Shown: positions 23,037 to 33,003 of the stretch, one piece after another | How positions within the stretch are numbered: position 1 is the stretch's first letter | How the letters are laid out: each line of letters starts with the position of its first letter | Assembly (NCBI GenBank): GCA_017165825.1 | Contig: CM029376.1 | Span: 18,373,258 to 18,437,257, forward strand | DNA: 64,000 bases | Direction: 5' to 3' | Source of the DNA: Hepsetus odoe | Lineage: Eukaryota > Chordata > Actinopteri > Characiformes > Hepsetidae | Made by a program: the position numbers and the translations under genes | Notes under the pieces: generated by a model | Databases searched by the model: none | What the model was told of the DNA's origin: nothing | What the model saw: the letters and a program-made list of their open reading frames with translations, nothing else

Positions 23037-25406
23037 GTCTCATGCACACACACACACTTCTCTCCCCTCACTTTTTCTTTCTCTCTTTTTTCCTCTCTGA
23101 CACACTGTCTTGTTTGCCCACCCACCCCCTCTCTCGCTCTCTCTTTTTCTCTGAAGTAAGTACTCATGCTGGCAAATCATACGATTTTAATTTAATGCAG
23201 TCTGCAGCCTGCATTTCTGGCTGTAGCACAGAGAGCTTCCCCTTTAAGCAAACCTTGTGGGCTCTGTGCATTCTGTGCAGAAAAGAAGGGGGAAAAGAAG
23301 AATGAGAGAGGGAAACGACTCTAGACAGCTAGTGATGGTGGGTGGAAAGGAGAGAGATTTGAAACTAAAAGAGAAAAAACAGCGGTGGGAAGACGGAGTG
23401 AGACACAGGAGTGACAGAGAGAAGCTAGATAATAAACAGAGGGTTAGTCTGCAGCACAGACTTCGCGAATGAATGAGCACATTTCCTCTGAGCAAATGGA
23501 AAAATCACTCAGAGTGAGAGATTAAAAAGTTTATCAAACAGGAAGTTAGCCATGAATAATTTAATCAAATTACTGAGAGAAAAGAAAAAGAGAAAGCTAA
23601 CTTTTCTAGAAGAAAACTCTATTCACATTGCATGCTTTTCCTGAACTACAACACAGTTGTATTCTCACTTTGTGATAGGCCTGTAATCACCACAAGAATT
23701 CAGTCAAATAGTAACACGGCTTTGACAGACGTCTTACTATTGTCTTCATCTCTAAGAAGCTAATTACTTGTTGTAATGACTTCAAATGAGTCTTTTCAGT
23801 GCATAATAATTGGTTTTAACATGTAAAAAAAAAAAACATAAGAGGATCTTGCTTGTCTGTCACAGCTCAATGTGACATGACCAACATGTGTTCTGACTTA
23901 AATTAATTAAATAAACCAATCAAACACATAACTGCACTTTTCAAAGTGCCTCCGGTTTCTGCTATTTTCAAAAAAGCAGAAAGTCCTGGATAATCAAAGG
24001 TTGTAAAGATGGTGGTGCATTAACAATGCGACTCAAAAATAATGTCAGTGAGAACCACAATTACAGTGATTCATTTTCTGTGGTACTGACTAATGCATTG
24101 TTAGCTTACCTCAATGATGTTGGAGTCCTGAAAGCCAGGCAGTCTCTCATCTTTGCACGCAATCCCTGCATCCTCCTCATGTGTGCAGTCACTGTTACCC
24201 CAGCCTCGAGACTGACACTTCGCAATGCTGTCTTCTGAGCCTGAGCACACCATGTTATCCAGCCAGATCTTACCTGCATTGGTACATTGATTATGGTTAT
24301 CCCAATTATCCCAGTATATAATTATTATTACTGTTGTTAATATTGCATTTATACATTATTATACATTATATAATTTTATTCGTTACATACGGTCACTGTT
24401 GTAAGTCGCTCTGGATAAGAGTGTCTGCTAAATGCCATAAATATAAATGTTAGGCTTTACGAGGTCAGTACTGCCACACATGCAATATAAAGTGATGACA
24501 ACCAAATTATGACTAAAACAATGACGAAATTGCCACTGAACAGTCCAAATTACTTAATTGCTGACATAGTTTTTGCAGATCAAGCTCTGAATTCATCTCA
24601 GAAGGTCATTTATTTCCTGTTCTTTTTGACCTCAAGTGATCAATATATACGTACTGTTTGTGTGTCTTTATGCCAGTAAACAAACACTAATGAAACCTCA
24701 TACCTGCAATCTTGTATAACTTTAAAGAAGGCAAATAAAACCTTCTTAACAGTGACAAGCAAAAGTCTGAACATCCCCAGTCAAACGTTTTCTTGATTTC
24801 TGGCATAAAATGAGTACAAATCCTACATGGCAGCTTAAAATATGGCAAACATAAAAACGGCTTATTCTGAGAAAATCAACAAAATATAAATTGACTTGGA
24901 GTGTCCAAACATTTGTTAATGCTTGTATATTTTATTTCAAGTGATTTGGACTTTTGAAGTAACTGGACACTGCATCATGAAATATTCATATAATGCAAAG
25001 TGCAACTTGGGTTTTCAAATTATACATAAAAAAGGAAAAAAAGAAACCAAGGTTTTTGTATACAGTGCAAACAAATACAGTCCTCAATTCCAAATCACCA
25101 AGACAAACATCATCTGTCGTACCAACCTGTGCCTGCTCCATACTTGGCATTATGTGACCAGCCGAGGGCCTCCACAAAGCCCAGGTGACGGCAGAGCACA
25201 TGGGCATTAGACAGAGTGAAGTCATCATCACAGATAGTGCCCCACTCCCCGTCATAGAAGACCTCCACCCTTCCCTCATTGTGTTTGCGTGGATAACCAG
25301 CCAGACGGAACTTCAGCTGGTCTTGCTGAGGAGGGGACGTCTGGCACAAACAAGAGGGGAGCCAAACGCACACCAGCAACACCACAACATACCAAGATCT
25401 CACCAT
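9548..25406 (-). CDS. loxl3: Lysyl oxidase homolog 3, four SRCR domains plus LOX catalytic domain
   Basis: Thirteen coding exons per transcript, in order: 25406-25127, 24273-24110, 21645-21428, 17503-17314, 16878-16698, 16534-16380, one of 15215-15045 or 14323-14168, 13974-13815, 13524-13281, 11137-11022, 10537-10401, 9935-9824 and 9621-9548. Frames join throughout to 733 residues (728 with the alternative exon); human LOXL3 has about 750. A signal peptide (residues 1-21, VVVLLVCVWLPSCLC) precedes SRCR domains at about 32-133, 160-275, 287-390 and 397-507, then the LOX domain. The copper motif H587-R-H589-Y-H591 spans the exon 9/10 junction. The LTQ cofactor residues are Lys614 (GHKASFC) and Tyr650 (CWDTYRHDIDCQW). 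The secreted enzyme oxidises lysines in collagen and elastin for cross-linking. LOXL3 rather than LOXL2 or LOXL4 is supported by DDDFTL, RLPGF and the position beside aup1; the teleost a/b copy cannot be told. Confidence 0.95.
11138..13280 (-). other. loxl3 intron 9: nothing recognised
   Basis: A 2.1 kb AT-rich intron between the exon ending in WHECH and the exon starting HYHSMD. It holds poly-T and poly-A runs and no repeat, ORF or conserved-looking block that I can support. Confidence 0.5.
14168..14323 (-). CDS. loxl3: loxl3 exon 7b (first half of SRCR4, duplicated alternative version)
   Basis: 156 bases, 52 codons, phase 0 at both ends, donor GTAAGT after 14168. It encodes GGRTYYEGRLEVEVRSKWGT and then LCSDGWSTREAMVACRQLGL and GYALHALT. 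It is about 60 percent identical to exon 7a and keeps both cysteines, but is five residues shorter in the loop before the first cysteine and lacks the NAT sequon. Its acceptor is poor: TGTGCAG with little pyrimidine tract, and a competing TTGCAG 17 bases upstream that would shift the frame. Either exon can join the exons at 16380 and 13974 without a frame change, so mutually exclusive use is inferred. No transcript evidence is available here. Confidence 0.82.
14702..14941 (-). CDS. unidentified 79-codon ORF in the intron between loxl3 exons 7a and 7b
   Basis: The ORF runs ATG to TGA on the same strand as loxl3, with an in-frame TGA directly before the ATG. The product looks protein-like in composition (EILGKPEQMYWIRARTELYR, KDSPKNYLLKFLNAVKGFFS), ends in an amphipathic leucine-rich stretch, and has no signal peptide or cysteines. 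I do not recognise it. It could be a fragment of a mobile element, an inserted gene piece, or chance; a 79-codon open frame is not rare in AT-rich DNA. No splice sites would place it in the loxl3 message in frame. Confidence 0.25.
   Translation of the reverse strand: MDTSEQSVAFEILGKPEQMYWIRARTELYREVDFKEHDILIYQKDSPKNYLLKFLNAVKGFFSDFVQKLEANLSLLPNL
15045..15215 (-). CDS. loxl3: loxl3 exon 7a (first half of SRCR4, version A)
   Basis: 171 bases, 57 codons, phase 0 at both ends. Acceptor CCCAG at 15216-15220; donor GTAAGA after 15045. It encodes GGRTRLEGRVELLAPNATG and then WGLICGDGWTSREAMVACRQ and LGLGYASSGLS. It carries two of the SRCR cysteines and an N-glycosylation sequon (NAT). It aligns with the single human LOXL3 exon (IRLSGGR ... 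WGLICGDDW ... ACRQLGLGYANHGLQ) and so is probably the ancestral version. It splices in phase onto the ETWYWDSSN exon at 13974. Confidence 0.9.
16003..16260 (-). repeat. SINE family 2, near full length
   Basis: Read on the minus strand it starts GGGGCAGCGGTGGCCTAGTG (a tRNA A-box-like head) and has a degenerate B box near GGGTTTGATTCCC. The core is TGCCCTGAGGTACC and the tail is CGCAATGACAAGGGTTGTC. It shares head, core and tail with copies at 37196, 37558 and 43306. It sits in loxl3 intron 6, between the exon ending at 16380 and exon 7a. Confidence 0.8.
19414..19696. mobile_element. MITE with Tc1/mariner-like ends and TA target duplication
   Basis: The left end CAGTTGCATGCAAGAGTTTG and the reverse complement of the right end CAGTCAAATGTAAATGTTTG form imperfect terminal inverted repeats of about 40 bases. 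TA flanks both ends (19412-19413 and 19697-19698), the target duplication of Tc1/mariner elements. The 283-base interior is AT-rich and has no transposase ORF, so this is a non-autonomous copy. Confidence 0.65.
19885..20220 (+). repeat. tRNA-headed SINE with LINE-like 3' tail
   Basis: It begins GCCTCACAGCAAGAAGGTTG, has a B-box-like GGGTTTGATTCCC, then GTATGTTCTCCCTGTGTTTG and GGTTTCCTCTCACTGTCCAA, and ends with GGTGACCTGTTCAGGGTG ... GTGACCCTAATCAGGACAAG followed by a GAGT repeat. This composite is widespread in teleost genomes; the tail resembles L2-clade LINE 3' ends. It lies inside loxl3 intron 3. Confidence 0.65.
20362..20585 (-). repeat. SINE family 1
   Basis: On the plus strand it starts with the diagnostic tail GCATTTAGCAGACACTCTTA, then CTTGCTCAAGGACCCAGTGG and GTGGGATTCAAACCTGTGAC (B box, reversed), and ends in GGCAAGTACACTACCTCTAG. 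A 28-base stretch about GAGCCATAGGTCCAT is repeated within the head. The same family occurs at 42470 and 45040. Confidence 0.75.
20590..20737 (+). repeat. SINE family 2 fragment (core and tail)
   Basis: CACCCTGAGGTACCCTTGAG, then ACTGCTACACTTGGTGGGTA and GGTCACAATGACAAATTGTC match the core and tail of the 37558 copy. The tRNA-like head is missing, apparently replaced by the adjacent family 1 element. Confidence 0.65.
20738..20840. repeat. dispersed fish repeat fragment
   Basis: AAGTCAAGTCAAGTAAGTTTTTATTGTCATTTCAACCATATACACAGTACATAG resembles a repeat common in fish genomes; recognition is from memory, and the family name is not known to me. It abuts the tail of the preceding SINE. Confidence 0.35.
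21646..24109 (-). other. loxl3 intron 2: low-complexity CT tract
   Basis: A 2.5 kb intron. About 22900-23160 is a pyrimidine-rich block centred on a CT microsatellite (22984-23036), and it is followed by a purine-rich block (about 23270-23460). The long ORFs here are low-complexity Leu/Ser or Arg/Glu translations of these tracts, not genes. Confidence 0.6.
22984..23036. repeat. (CT)n microsatellite
   Basis: About 26 near-perfect CT units with single interruptions, inside loxl3 intron 2. Confidence 0.95.
24385..24455 (+). repeat. SINE family 1 tail fragment
   Basis: GTAAGTCGCTCTGGATAAGA followed by GTGTCTGCTAAATGCCATAA is the 3' tail seen in the family 1 copies at 42470 and 45040. The head is absent. 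It sits in loxl3 intron 1. Confidence 0.65.
24749..24933. mobile_element. decayed MITE-like element
   Basis: The left end (AAGCAAAAGTCTGAACATCC) and the reverse complement of the right end (TAACAAATGTTTGGACACTC) are partly similar, and both resemble the ends of the 19414 MITE (an AAGAGTTTGAACACCCC type of motif). No clean target duplication survives. It lies in loxl3 intron 1. Confidence 0.35.
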
Positions 25407-25409
25407 GAT

Positions 25410-25860
25410 CTGAGTCAGAGAGAGGGAAAGAAGAGAAAGGGAGATGCTTTTTAAAAATGTAACCTGTTTGATTAAATGCAAAGAAAAGGAATGACTGAGC
25501 ATCAAGTGATAAGCAATACTCTTTTAATGCACCATATTACAGCTTCTAAATATTCAAATCCTCACTGAAATGACCATTACAGACCATATATTAAAAAAAA
25601 CTAAACATTGTGTGAGGATGTTGCACAGGCTTACCTGTCTTTAAGGAGACTTCACACCTGCAGAGTTTACCTGATGTGAAGAAGCAGCCTTGTGGATTAT
25701 GTCTGATCAAATCAAGAGGATGTTAAAGTGTTCAACTTCCTCTTGAACAATCCGATCCGCTTCAGAGCATTTTGGGATCCATGGTGGAGCCAGAAGACTT
25801 GCTTGTTTGGCAGGGAGGACAGAGAGCTGGAGGGAGGCAGGGGTTGCTCTGGGACTTTGG
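25410..25860 (-). promoter_or_regulatory. loxl3: loxl3 5' UTR exon and short leader intron
   Basis: The first coding exon has a clean acceptor (CTGACTCAG, then ATCATGG) beginning at 25409. Upstream on the minus strand there are candidate donors after 25635 (CAG then GTAAGC) and 25671 (CAG then GTAAAC), giving a 5' UTR exon of roughly 190-225 bases from an inferred start near 25858, and a leader intron of about 225-260 bases. The leader contains a short uORF at 25782-25762. If this intron is not spliced, an in-frame upstream ATG at 25505 would also be available. Confidence 0.55.
25762..25782 (-). promoter_or_regulatory. loxl3: uORF in the loxl3 leader
   Basis: The minus strand reads CACCATGG followed by five more codons and TGA (MDPKML). 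The ATG context is close to the Kozak optimum, so scanning ribosomes should often initiate here. It lies inside the inferred 5' UTR exon, downstream of the TATA box, and so would be in the message if the start-site inference is right. Confidence 0.45.
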
Positions 25861-25884
25861 TGAGGCACGCTGTCTGCTTTTAGC

Positions 25885-25893
25885 TATTTATAG
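25885..25893 (-). promoter_or_regulatory. loxl3: loxl3 TATA box
   Basis: The minus strand reads CTATAAATA inside CCCCCTATAAATAGC, a near-consensus TATA box. It lies about 480 bases upstream of the ATG in genomic distance and about 30 bases before the inferred leader exon start. Confidence 0.6.
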
Positions 25894-25899
25894 GGGGAG

Positions 25900-28800
25900 G
25901 CGCAGAGTGCTCCATACAGAATAAACAGCTTGACCTCAGTCCACATAAAGCCTGGGATTGGTTTGAAACTTGCTTTAAACAATCTGCTGGCTTGCTGAAG
26001 ACTTGTGTAGGGGGAGGAAAGATGATCAGTTTAAGAGAACCAGTTTAAAGATCAGAACTAGTAGTTTCCAGTTTTACCAGCTGCATCATCTTTAAAATCC
26101 TGCGGGGTAAACTGTTTTCCAAAGTTAGGACTATGTTGTCAAAAAGGAATAGTTCATTCTAGCAGTGACCAGCGCCCCCTGCTGGGCACATTAACCATCG
26201 CCACCTCACCAACGCCCTTAAATTTAAGATTTCAATTTAATAAATAAACGAGTTAATCAATAAATCATCAAATCAGCTGATAATGGCTTTTGATTACGAA
26301 CATGGATTTCCCCCCAAAGAAATTCCTTCTTTCCCTGTTTTGGCCTCTTGTTTTTTGTTGGTTTTGTTGTGAGAAGGCTAATTGGCTCCAGTTGGAGAAA
26401 ATGGTTTTCTGAGAACAGGAGGATGAATAGTTACTGAGTATATTTACACAGTTATATTTAGTTCATCAAGACGGCAATTAGTATGCCCCAGAGTATTCTT
26501 AAAGAGTAATGAAGTATTTTTCAATTTCTGAAGTATTATTTGATCACAGGGCCTACATGTAGTTATAACTGGCCTGGTCAATTATAATAAATCAATAACT
26601 TAATGACTAACTATCTCAGTTTTCACTGCTCTGCTTGCACAGCATTTACATCTTTACATTTTGTCTTATCTAAAACTGTTAAGGTTTATAATTCATGTCA
26701 CCAAACTGAAAAGAGCAGACACACCAGGAGCTGGAGCAGTGGGCTGCATACCTGCATGGGGTTAGGTGTCTTCCCCAAGGGCACTCCAGCAGTTCAGTTG
26801 TTCAGTTCCCCCCCTCTGAACTCATTTTCCTGCTAATTCACAGGATTGAAATGGCACTTCGGTTTTAAACCCTCTTCTTTAACCATTAGGCTACAGTTGC
26901 CTTACAAGATATGGTTTCAACTGAATGTGGATTTGATTCTGCTGAAGTTTTGAACACTGAAAAAAAGGTTCAAAAGTAATTAATGCATCATTTTGCATGT
27001 ATTAAATCTTGTCACAGTATTAGGTGCACTTTTTAAAGTGTTAACTAGTTATAAATATTTGATTAGAAGGTCTGTGTGGAAATGTCTGAATAAAATATGC
27101 ATTATTGTATGATGGTTTGAATTGTGTCAATAAAAGGGGTATGAGGTGAGAAGTTAACATCCGCTTTTACTTGAGCTAGAACCTGAGCTAGAAGTTAGCC
27201 CCATTTTGCCCTCGGCAAGTGTTTCACTTTTCTACACCCCCCCCCCCCCCCCCAACCCCCCCACATGGAAAAAGCTTAACAAGTCATGCTAATGTCTCTC
27301 TTTCCCTTATTTCTCTCTCAGTGTGAGATGATCACCAGAATGATTTCTGAAGAACCATGCCGGCTTTGAATGACCCCCTCTGTCTCTTCAGGCCGTTTTG
27401 CCCTCTGAGTGGTTAGACAGGCAGGTAGGCTGCTTTCTCTGATCAGCTCGTCTTCATGCTCCTCACCCTGCTGAGAAAACCAGCCCTGCAGCAGAGTGCT
27501 CATTTACAACTCATTCTCTGTTTCTGTCTCTCTTTGCCTCTGTCTCTCACTTATTCTGTCTGCTTCTTCCTCTTACTCTCAATCTCTATACATCACTCAG
27601 GGGCTCTGCAGAAGACCTATTTTGTCCAGAGACACTGCATCAAAGCACTGCAGAGTGATGGTTTGTTGATGGAGTTATTAAGGAACTTTCTGAACAGGAT
27701 TTGTGTGTAACTGCAGCATAACTGGAGGCTTACATGTTATGTTTTTAATCTTAAAACCTATTGAATAGTAGTATAGTAATATAGTATATATAGTAAGTAC
27801 TTTGAAATAGTCTGTTACTAAAAGTCACTCAGTCTTGCTGTGACTAATTACAGCTATGAATATACAATGGCTTTATGTCCCAATAAAGAAGACATCAAAA
27901 GCATGCCAGCATGCCTTGAAGACACGTTTTGACATTCATTGTGTCATTGGCTATACTTCATTGCTCCTGTGATCAGGAAGTTTGCCTCATGAGCAGCAGC
28001 TCCAAAGGGCAGGTCAATGTCACTTATTCTGTCCCGGAGCCATAAAAGCAGTGATGCATACATCCTTAAGCACCCCAAGAGCAGCTAGCAGGTCGGCCCT
28101 TTGCCTCAGCTGTGAAAGTAATCACGGGGCTAGAGTGCAGCACGCGCTGTGGAGTGTGAGAGCACTGATTGACTCAGAATTGGATGTGTGAAGGGAGGAT
28201 AATCAGCCGGCTGAGAAGAGGTGATCACATTCAGTCATACAATTACACTGAGTGCTCCGCACCAGGCTGATTTTCTCTGCTTCCCTATTGGTAATATCAA
28301 CACCTCATCTGCTGCATAGCGAACTGTGAGCTAAAGACCATGAGGCACTATTTTCCACCATTCTTCATCCCCTTTCACCTGATTCAATTCACAAAGGACA
28401 TGTTCATTAGCGGATGAGTTGAATGAGGTGTTTTTTATGGCAGAATGAAGAGCACTGCAGTAAGGGAAGGAACATGAAAGGGATAGAGAACACAAACAAA
28501 ATACAAATTAGAATTTTGCCCCATTTCCTAGTGCTGTTTTTAGTTATTTAACTTTTGTTCATCTTTATAGATAACAGTATGTGATAGTGTCAGAAATTTG
28601 TTTAGGAGTACTAAACGATGTGTGTGGTCCAAGGCATGTGTGATAAGACATGCATTTTACACAGTATTATTGAGTGGGGTATAAACTTACATTGGTTAGT
28701 AGAGTTAAAATATGAAATATGATAATATTTATGATTTTTGTGACAAATAACATCACAGAATGTCATAATGGGCTTTTCTAAGATTTTCAAAGATATTGTG

Positions 28801-30500
28801 AAAACATAGAGATCACTGGCTAAATGCATGTTCAGTTAAAATACAGCACAAATAGGCCTGATTAAGTATCAGAATCAGTATATTACTTAACTGGGGTAAA
28901 ACACAAGGTAAACCCCTCCCCACAAAAATGTTGTAGTATTATTTCCTTAGCATAACCGGAGTTAATGGTATGAACAAGACCTTTTAATCTTCAGTATGGC
29001 TATCTCAAGGACAATCTGCCTGCTATATAACTGTACAGGAGTGGACCCCAGTGTAAAGCCATAATTCATACTGACATGTCACTCCTGCTAGCATGCTGTT
29101 TGTGCGTGCATTCAAAAGTACCTCAAGATCCACTATGAAAGCCAATGTGAGAAATTAAGGTCTAAGGTCACTCCACTGGTCCAAGCCTCTGGGCTTTGTC
29201 AGCAACTGGCAGTGTTCCAGGAAGAGAACAGCATTCTTCTGTAAGTCATTAGGCCAGATCAATTAGCCCATTCTCAGCCCTCAAGCAGATACCGGCCACC
29301 TCCTCTCACTGCTAATAGTCAAGCCGACAGTGGATTGAGCAAAGGTATTGACTTGGCATAATTGCCTCTCTGTGAATTAACACAGCCAGGAAGAAGGAGG
29401 AAGGCATCAGCAGTGAAAAACAGGGTGTTTTTATTTTAGTGTTTACCCCTTGAGAAGTTCTTTAGGAGGGAACAGAAGCCTTAATGTGACACTGATAAAT
29501 GACTGGGTGCACAGGGTGTCAGGTCGCACTGCACCATACACGATCAAGCCAATACTAATACATAATAAAGCTGGGTGGTTTTGACTCTATATGGATTGCT
29601 CTAAGGCTGAACAGTTTATGCTTTGGGAGGAAAAGGCATCTTTATATGGTTGATGATAATGTGTTCTGCAATTTGGCAGGGGTTACCTAAAGCGAAACAA
29701 AACTGGCACAGATGAGATGGTAAGAGAATGTTTGTTTTTACAAAGCTGGCTCCTCTGGGAGTCATTAAGGAGACATTTCATTGTTTACTTGGGTTACCTG
29801 GTTACAGTGTTTAAGTAAGATTGCAACAAATGACAGTAGATTTGAGCCTGTGACAGGCAAGTTCGCTGAGAATTGAGTAAGTTTTAGTAAAAGTGATTGT
29901 TGATTGCTTGATGTTGATGGTGATCACGTTAATGTTTTATCAGTGACAGATTGCATTATTTCCCAATAAGTCCTGTCTTATGTCTGGTTTGTTAGATGTC
30001 TCTCATTATTTTGATTGTCCATTAGATGGAGCTGTGGTTCACTTGATGTGAACATTCTGCAGGTCTACATGTGTGCGGAATGTGTGCATGTGTTTGTGTT
30101 TAATACTTTGGCAGGGATAATGTGAGAAAAAACAGCTAATCTGTCTTCATTCTCCAGAGAATAACACATTGTGTGCCTGTTTTCATCATTGACTCTGCCA
30201 GAACACGAATATGAGTCCAGCTTCATAAGATACCAACTGTGTGACTCAAAGGCAATAATTTTACACATCTCACTCAAATGGAGCTTAATATACAGAGAAG
30301 CTTATTACTATTTTTGTTGAACTCATCAGCAGCTATCTGAACATCAAGACATCTTTATATTAGTGTTTTTTTGTTTTGTAAGGGTGTGGCTTTTTGTTAA
30401 TGCAGGTTGGTGTAGTTTTATTTATTTATTTATTTATTTATTTTCTTTACTGCAGCACTGGCCCTTTAAAAGGCAGAGCCATCAGGCTGCTCCTGTCCTC
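25900..30500. other. loxl3-kctd8 divergent intergenic region
   Basis: About 4.6 kb between the predicted loxl3 start and the kctd8 leader. It contains a poly-C run (27237-27253 plus 27256-27262), a decayed SINE-like fragment (about 26740-26905) and a less AT-rich block at about 29140-29410 that looks like a candidate regulatory element. ORFs here are short and unconvincing. No further gene was found. Confidence 0.55.
26740..26905 (-). repeat. decayed SINE-like fragment
   Basis: TTTAACCATTAGGCTACAGTTGCC at its right end is equivalent to the CTAACCACTAGGCCACCGCTGCC head of family 2 SINEs, and TCCCCAAGGGCACTCCAG resembles the core. Strongly diverged. Confidence 0.4.
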
Positions 30501-30584
30501 CTCCCTCACTCTGCAGATGATGTCATTGTGGCTTCCCCCAAATCCTGGACAAATGATGTGAGGTCTCTCAGTGAGGGTTTACTC

Positions 30585-30587
<3 letters not shown>

Positions 30588-30641
<54 letters not shown>
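30588..30641. repeat. (CT)n microsatellite upstream of kctd8
   Basis: 27 uninterrupted CT units about 315 bases before the kctd8 ATG, followed by further TCTC-rich sequence to about 30755. Being in the promoter or leader region, its length could matter for expression. Confidence 0.95.
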
Positions 30642-30644
<3 letters not shown>

Positions 30645-30955
30645 CTACACTCTTCTTTCTCCCCTCAGAGTTGCTGCAGCTGAAGGAACTTGATAGTTTT
30701 TTTCTCTCTCTCTCTCTACCTCTCTCTCACTCTCTGTCAGTCTCTCCATCAGAGATGTAGCCCACACCCTCAAACTTTTGCATTTCAGAAGCATCGCGTG
30801 ACCTTTGTGACCTTTCATTCATTCACTCTTCTCAATGGATCACTTCACAGATCTTCTTTGACCTCCTGTGCTACTTTCCGCAGGGTTTACTCTGCTGTGG
30901 TTTATTGCCTCTGTTTCTCTCATCTTTCCTTGCCGGGACCACCCGCGGCCGGACC

Positions 30956-32806
30956 ATGGCCATGAAGGAGACAGTGCTACCCATCAGTGAGGTGTCCAGC
31001 AGTCCACCTTTCCCAGAGGTGATTGAGCTGAATGTGGGCGGGCAGGTGTACGTTACCAAGCGTGCCACACTGCTTAGTGTGCCTGACACACCATTGCATG
31101 CCATGTTTGCTCGACGGGCACCTAGAGAGCTGCCCCGTGACAGCCGTGGCCGTTTCTTCATTGACCGTGATGGCTTCCTCTTCCGTTATGTGCTAGACTT
31201 CCTGCGGGACCGGCAGCTGGTACTGCCCGAGCACTTCCCAGAGCGTGAGCGGCTGCAGCGCGAGGCTGAGCACTTCCAGTTGGCCGAGCTGCTCAGGCTG
31301 CTGGGACCAAAGGTGGCAAAGCAAGGATCACTCAACGATGAGGGCTGCCAGAGTGACATAGAGGAAAGCTCACAGAGCAGTGAGCTTCAGCTGGGACGCA
31401 CAAGTGGACCCGGGGCCACTTGTGTCCCCTCCTCTTCTTCTGGCCAAGATAAGAAGTCAGGGTTCATCACCATAGGCTACCGTGGCTCCTACACCATGGT
31501 GAGGGACAACCAAACAGATGCCAAGTTCCGGCGCGTGGCCAGGATCATGGTGTGTGGTCGCATTGCTCTAGCCAAGGAGGTGTTCAGTGACACCTTGAAT
31601 GAGAGCCGTGACCCTGACCGGCCCCCAGAGAAGTACACCTCTCGCTTCTACCTGAAGTTTACCCACCTGGAGCAGGCTTTCGACCGGCTGAGTGAGGCTG
31701 GCTTTAACATGGTCGCGTGCAACTCCACAGGAACAGCTGCCTTTGTCAACCAGTACAGGGACGACAAAATATGGAGCAGCTACACAGAGTACATCTTCTT
31801 CAGTAAGTACCAAAGGCATAAATAGTGAACTTGCATTGTGAAAACGTCACTGCTGAAAAAACAAAAACTGGACAGTGTTCACAACAGTGTCATCCAACAG
31901 AGCTTAGTGATAATTGTCCCCTGACAGCGGTAATAGAATATAGGCAATACAAGCAATGTATTACAGATCTTACATTTCACTCAGGGTATCCTGAGAATTT
32001 TATTTTGGGAAAAGAATGAAGCCATATTTTGTTGAATGTCATGAGAGTCCATTATAAAAGACAGAATATTCTAAATTCCCACCTTCCAACTTTCTCTGAC
32101 TTGATTAATCTTATACATTTACTCACTTTTCATCTTTAATCTTTCTCATTGTGTTGTAACCCCCCAACCCCCCCCCCCATCTTTTGCACTTTTGCATATG
32201 TATGGGATTCCTATGAGTTGTACAGTGCTGCATGTAAATGGCTGTGATAATTGGAGCACTTTGTGCCTCAGGCCTGAATGAGTGAATGTGGATAGAAGCC
32301 CAAAAATTGCAACAGCATCCCACATACTAGTAGTTTTACTGTGGGCTGGTATCTATCTGCTTTGAACAGCGAATATTGTGTTTTTTTTGGTTTTTTTTGT
32401 CTGCTTTAGGTATGCCATTGTGCAGAGTATGTATCCTGTGGCATATTGTATATGGTATGGTACATGTAGCCTGAGATGAGATTAGCAGATCTACGTAATC
32501 AAGCTGATTTGATGCTTGAGTTAGAGTGTGTTATCTGTGTTATTTATTTATTTATTTAAATCTCTGCTCATACTCTCAGGTTTCACAGTATTTTAGAAGA
32601 GCAAACACAGAAGGGTGCATATGGGGCTGCAAGTGTGTGGGTGTGGATTTACCAGAGTGCATAGAGAGATAAGGTAGTGTTTGTAAAGTGACAGCTTGAA
32701 GAAAACTGATAAAGGGTGCATGTAGTTGATGAGAACAGCTGTGTTTAATAAACTTCAGTGCTAATCCCAACACTGCGGAGCTCAGATAATGAAGGTGTGT
32801 ATGTAT

Positions 32807-32840
<34 letters not shown>

Positions 32841-32936
32841 TGTGTCTGTTTGCATAAGGGATATATGTGTTTTGCAGTGTCTAATAAAGAGAAAAAACGT
32901 GTTTGGTGAAATCACTAACCCTTTCACACCTTACAG

Positions 32937-33003
<67 letters not shown>

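Noticed and set aside
22745..23305. 186-residue plus-strand ORF
   Set aside because: It is mostly a Leu/Ser low-complexity translation of the CT microsatellite in loxl3 intron 2, with no homology I recognise.
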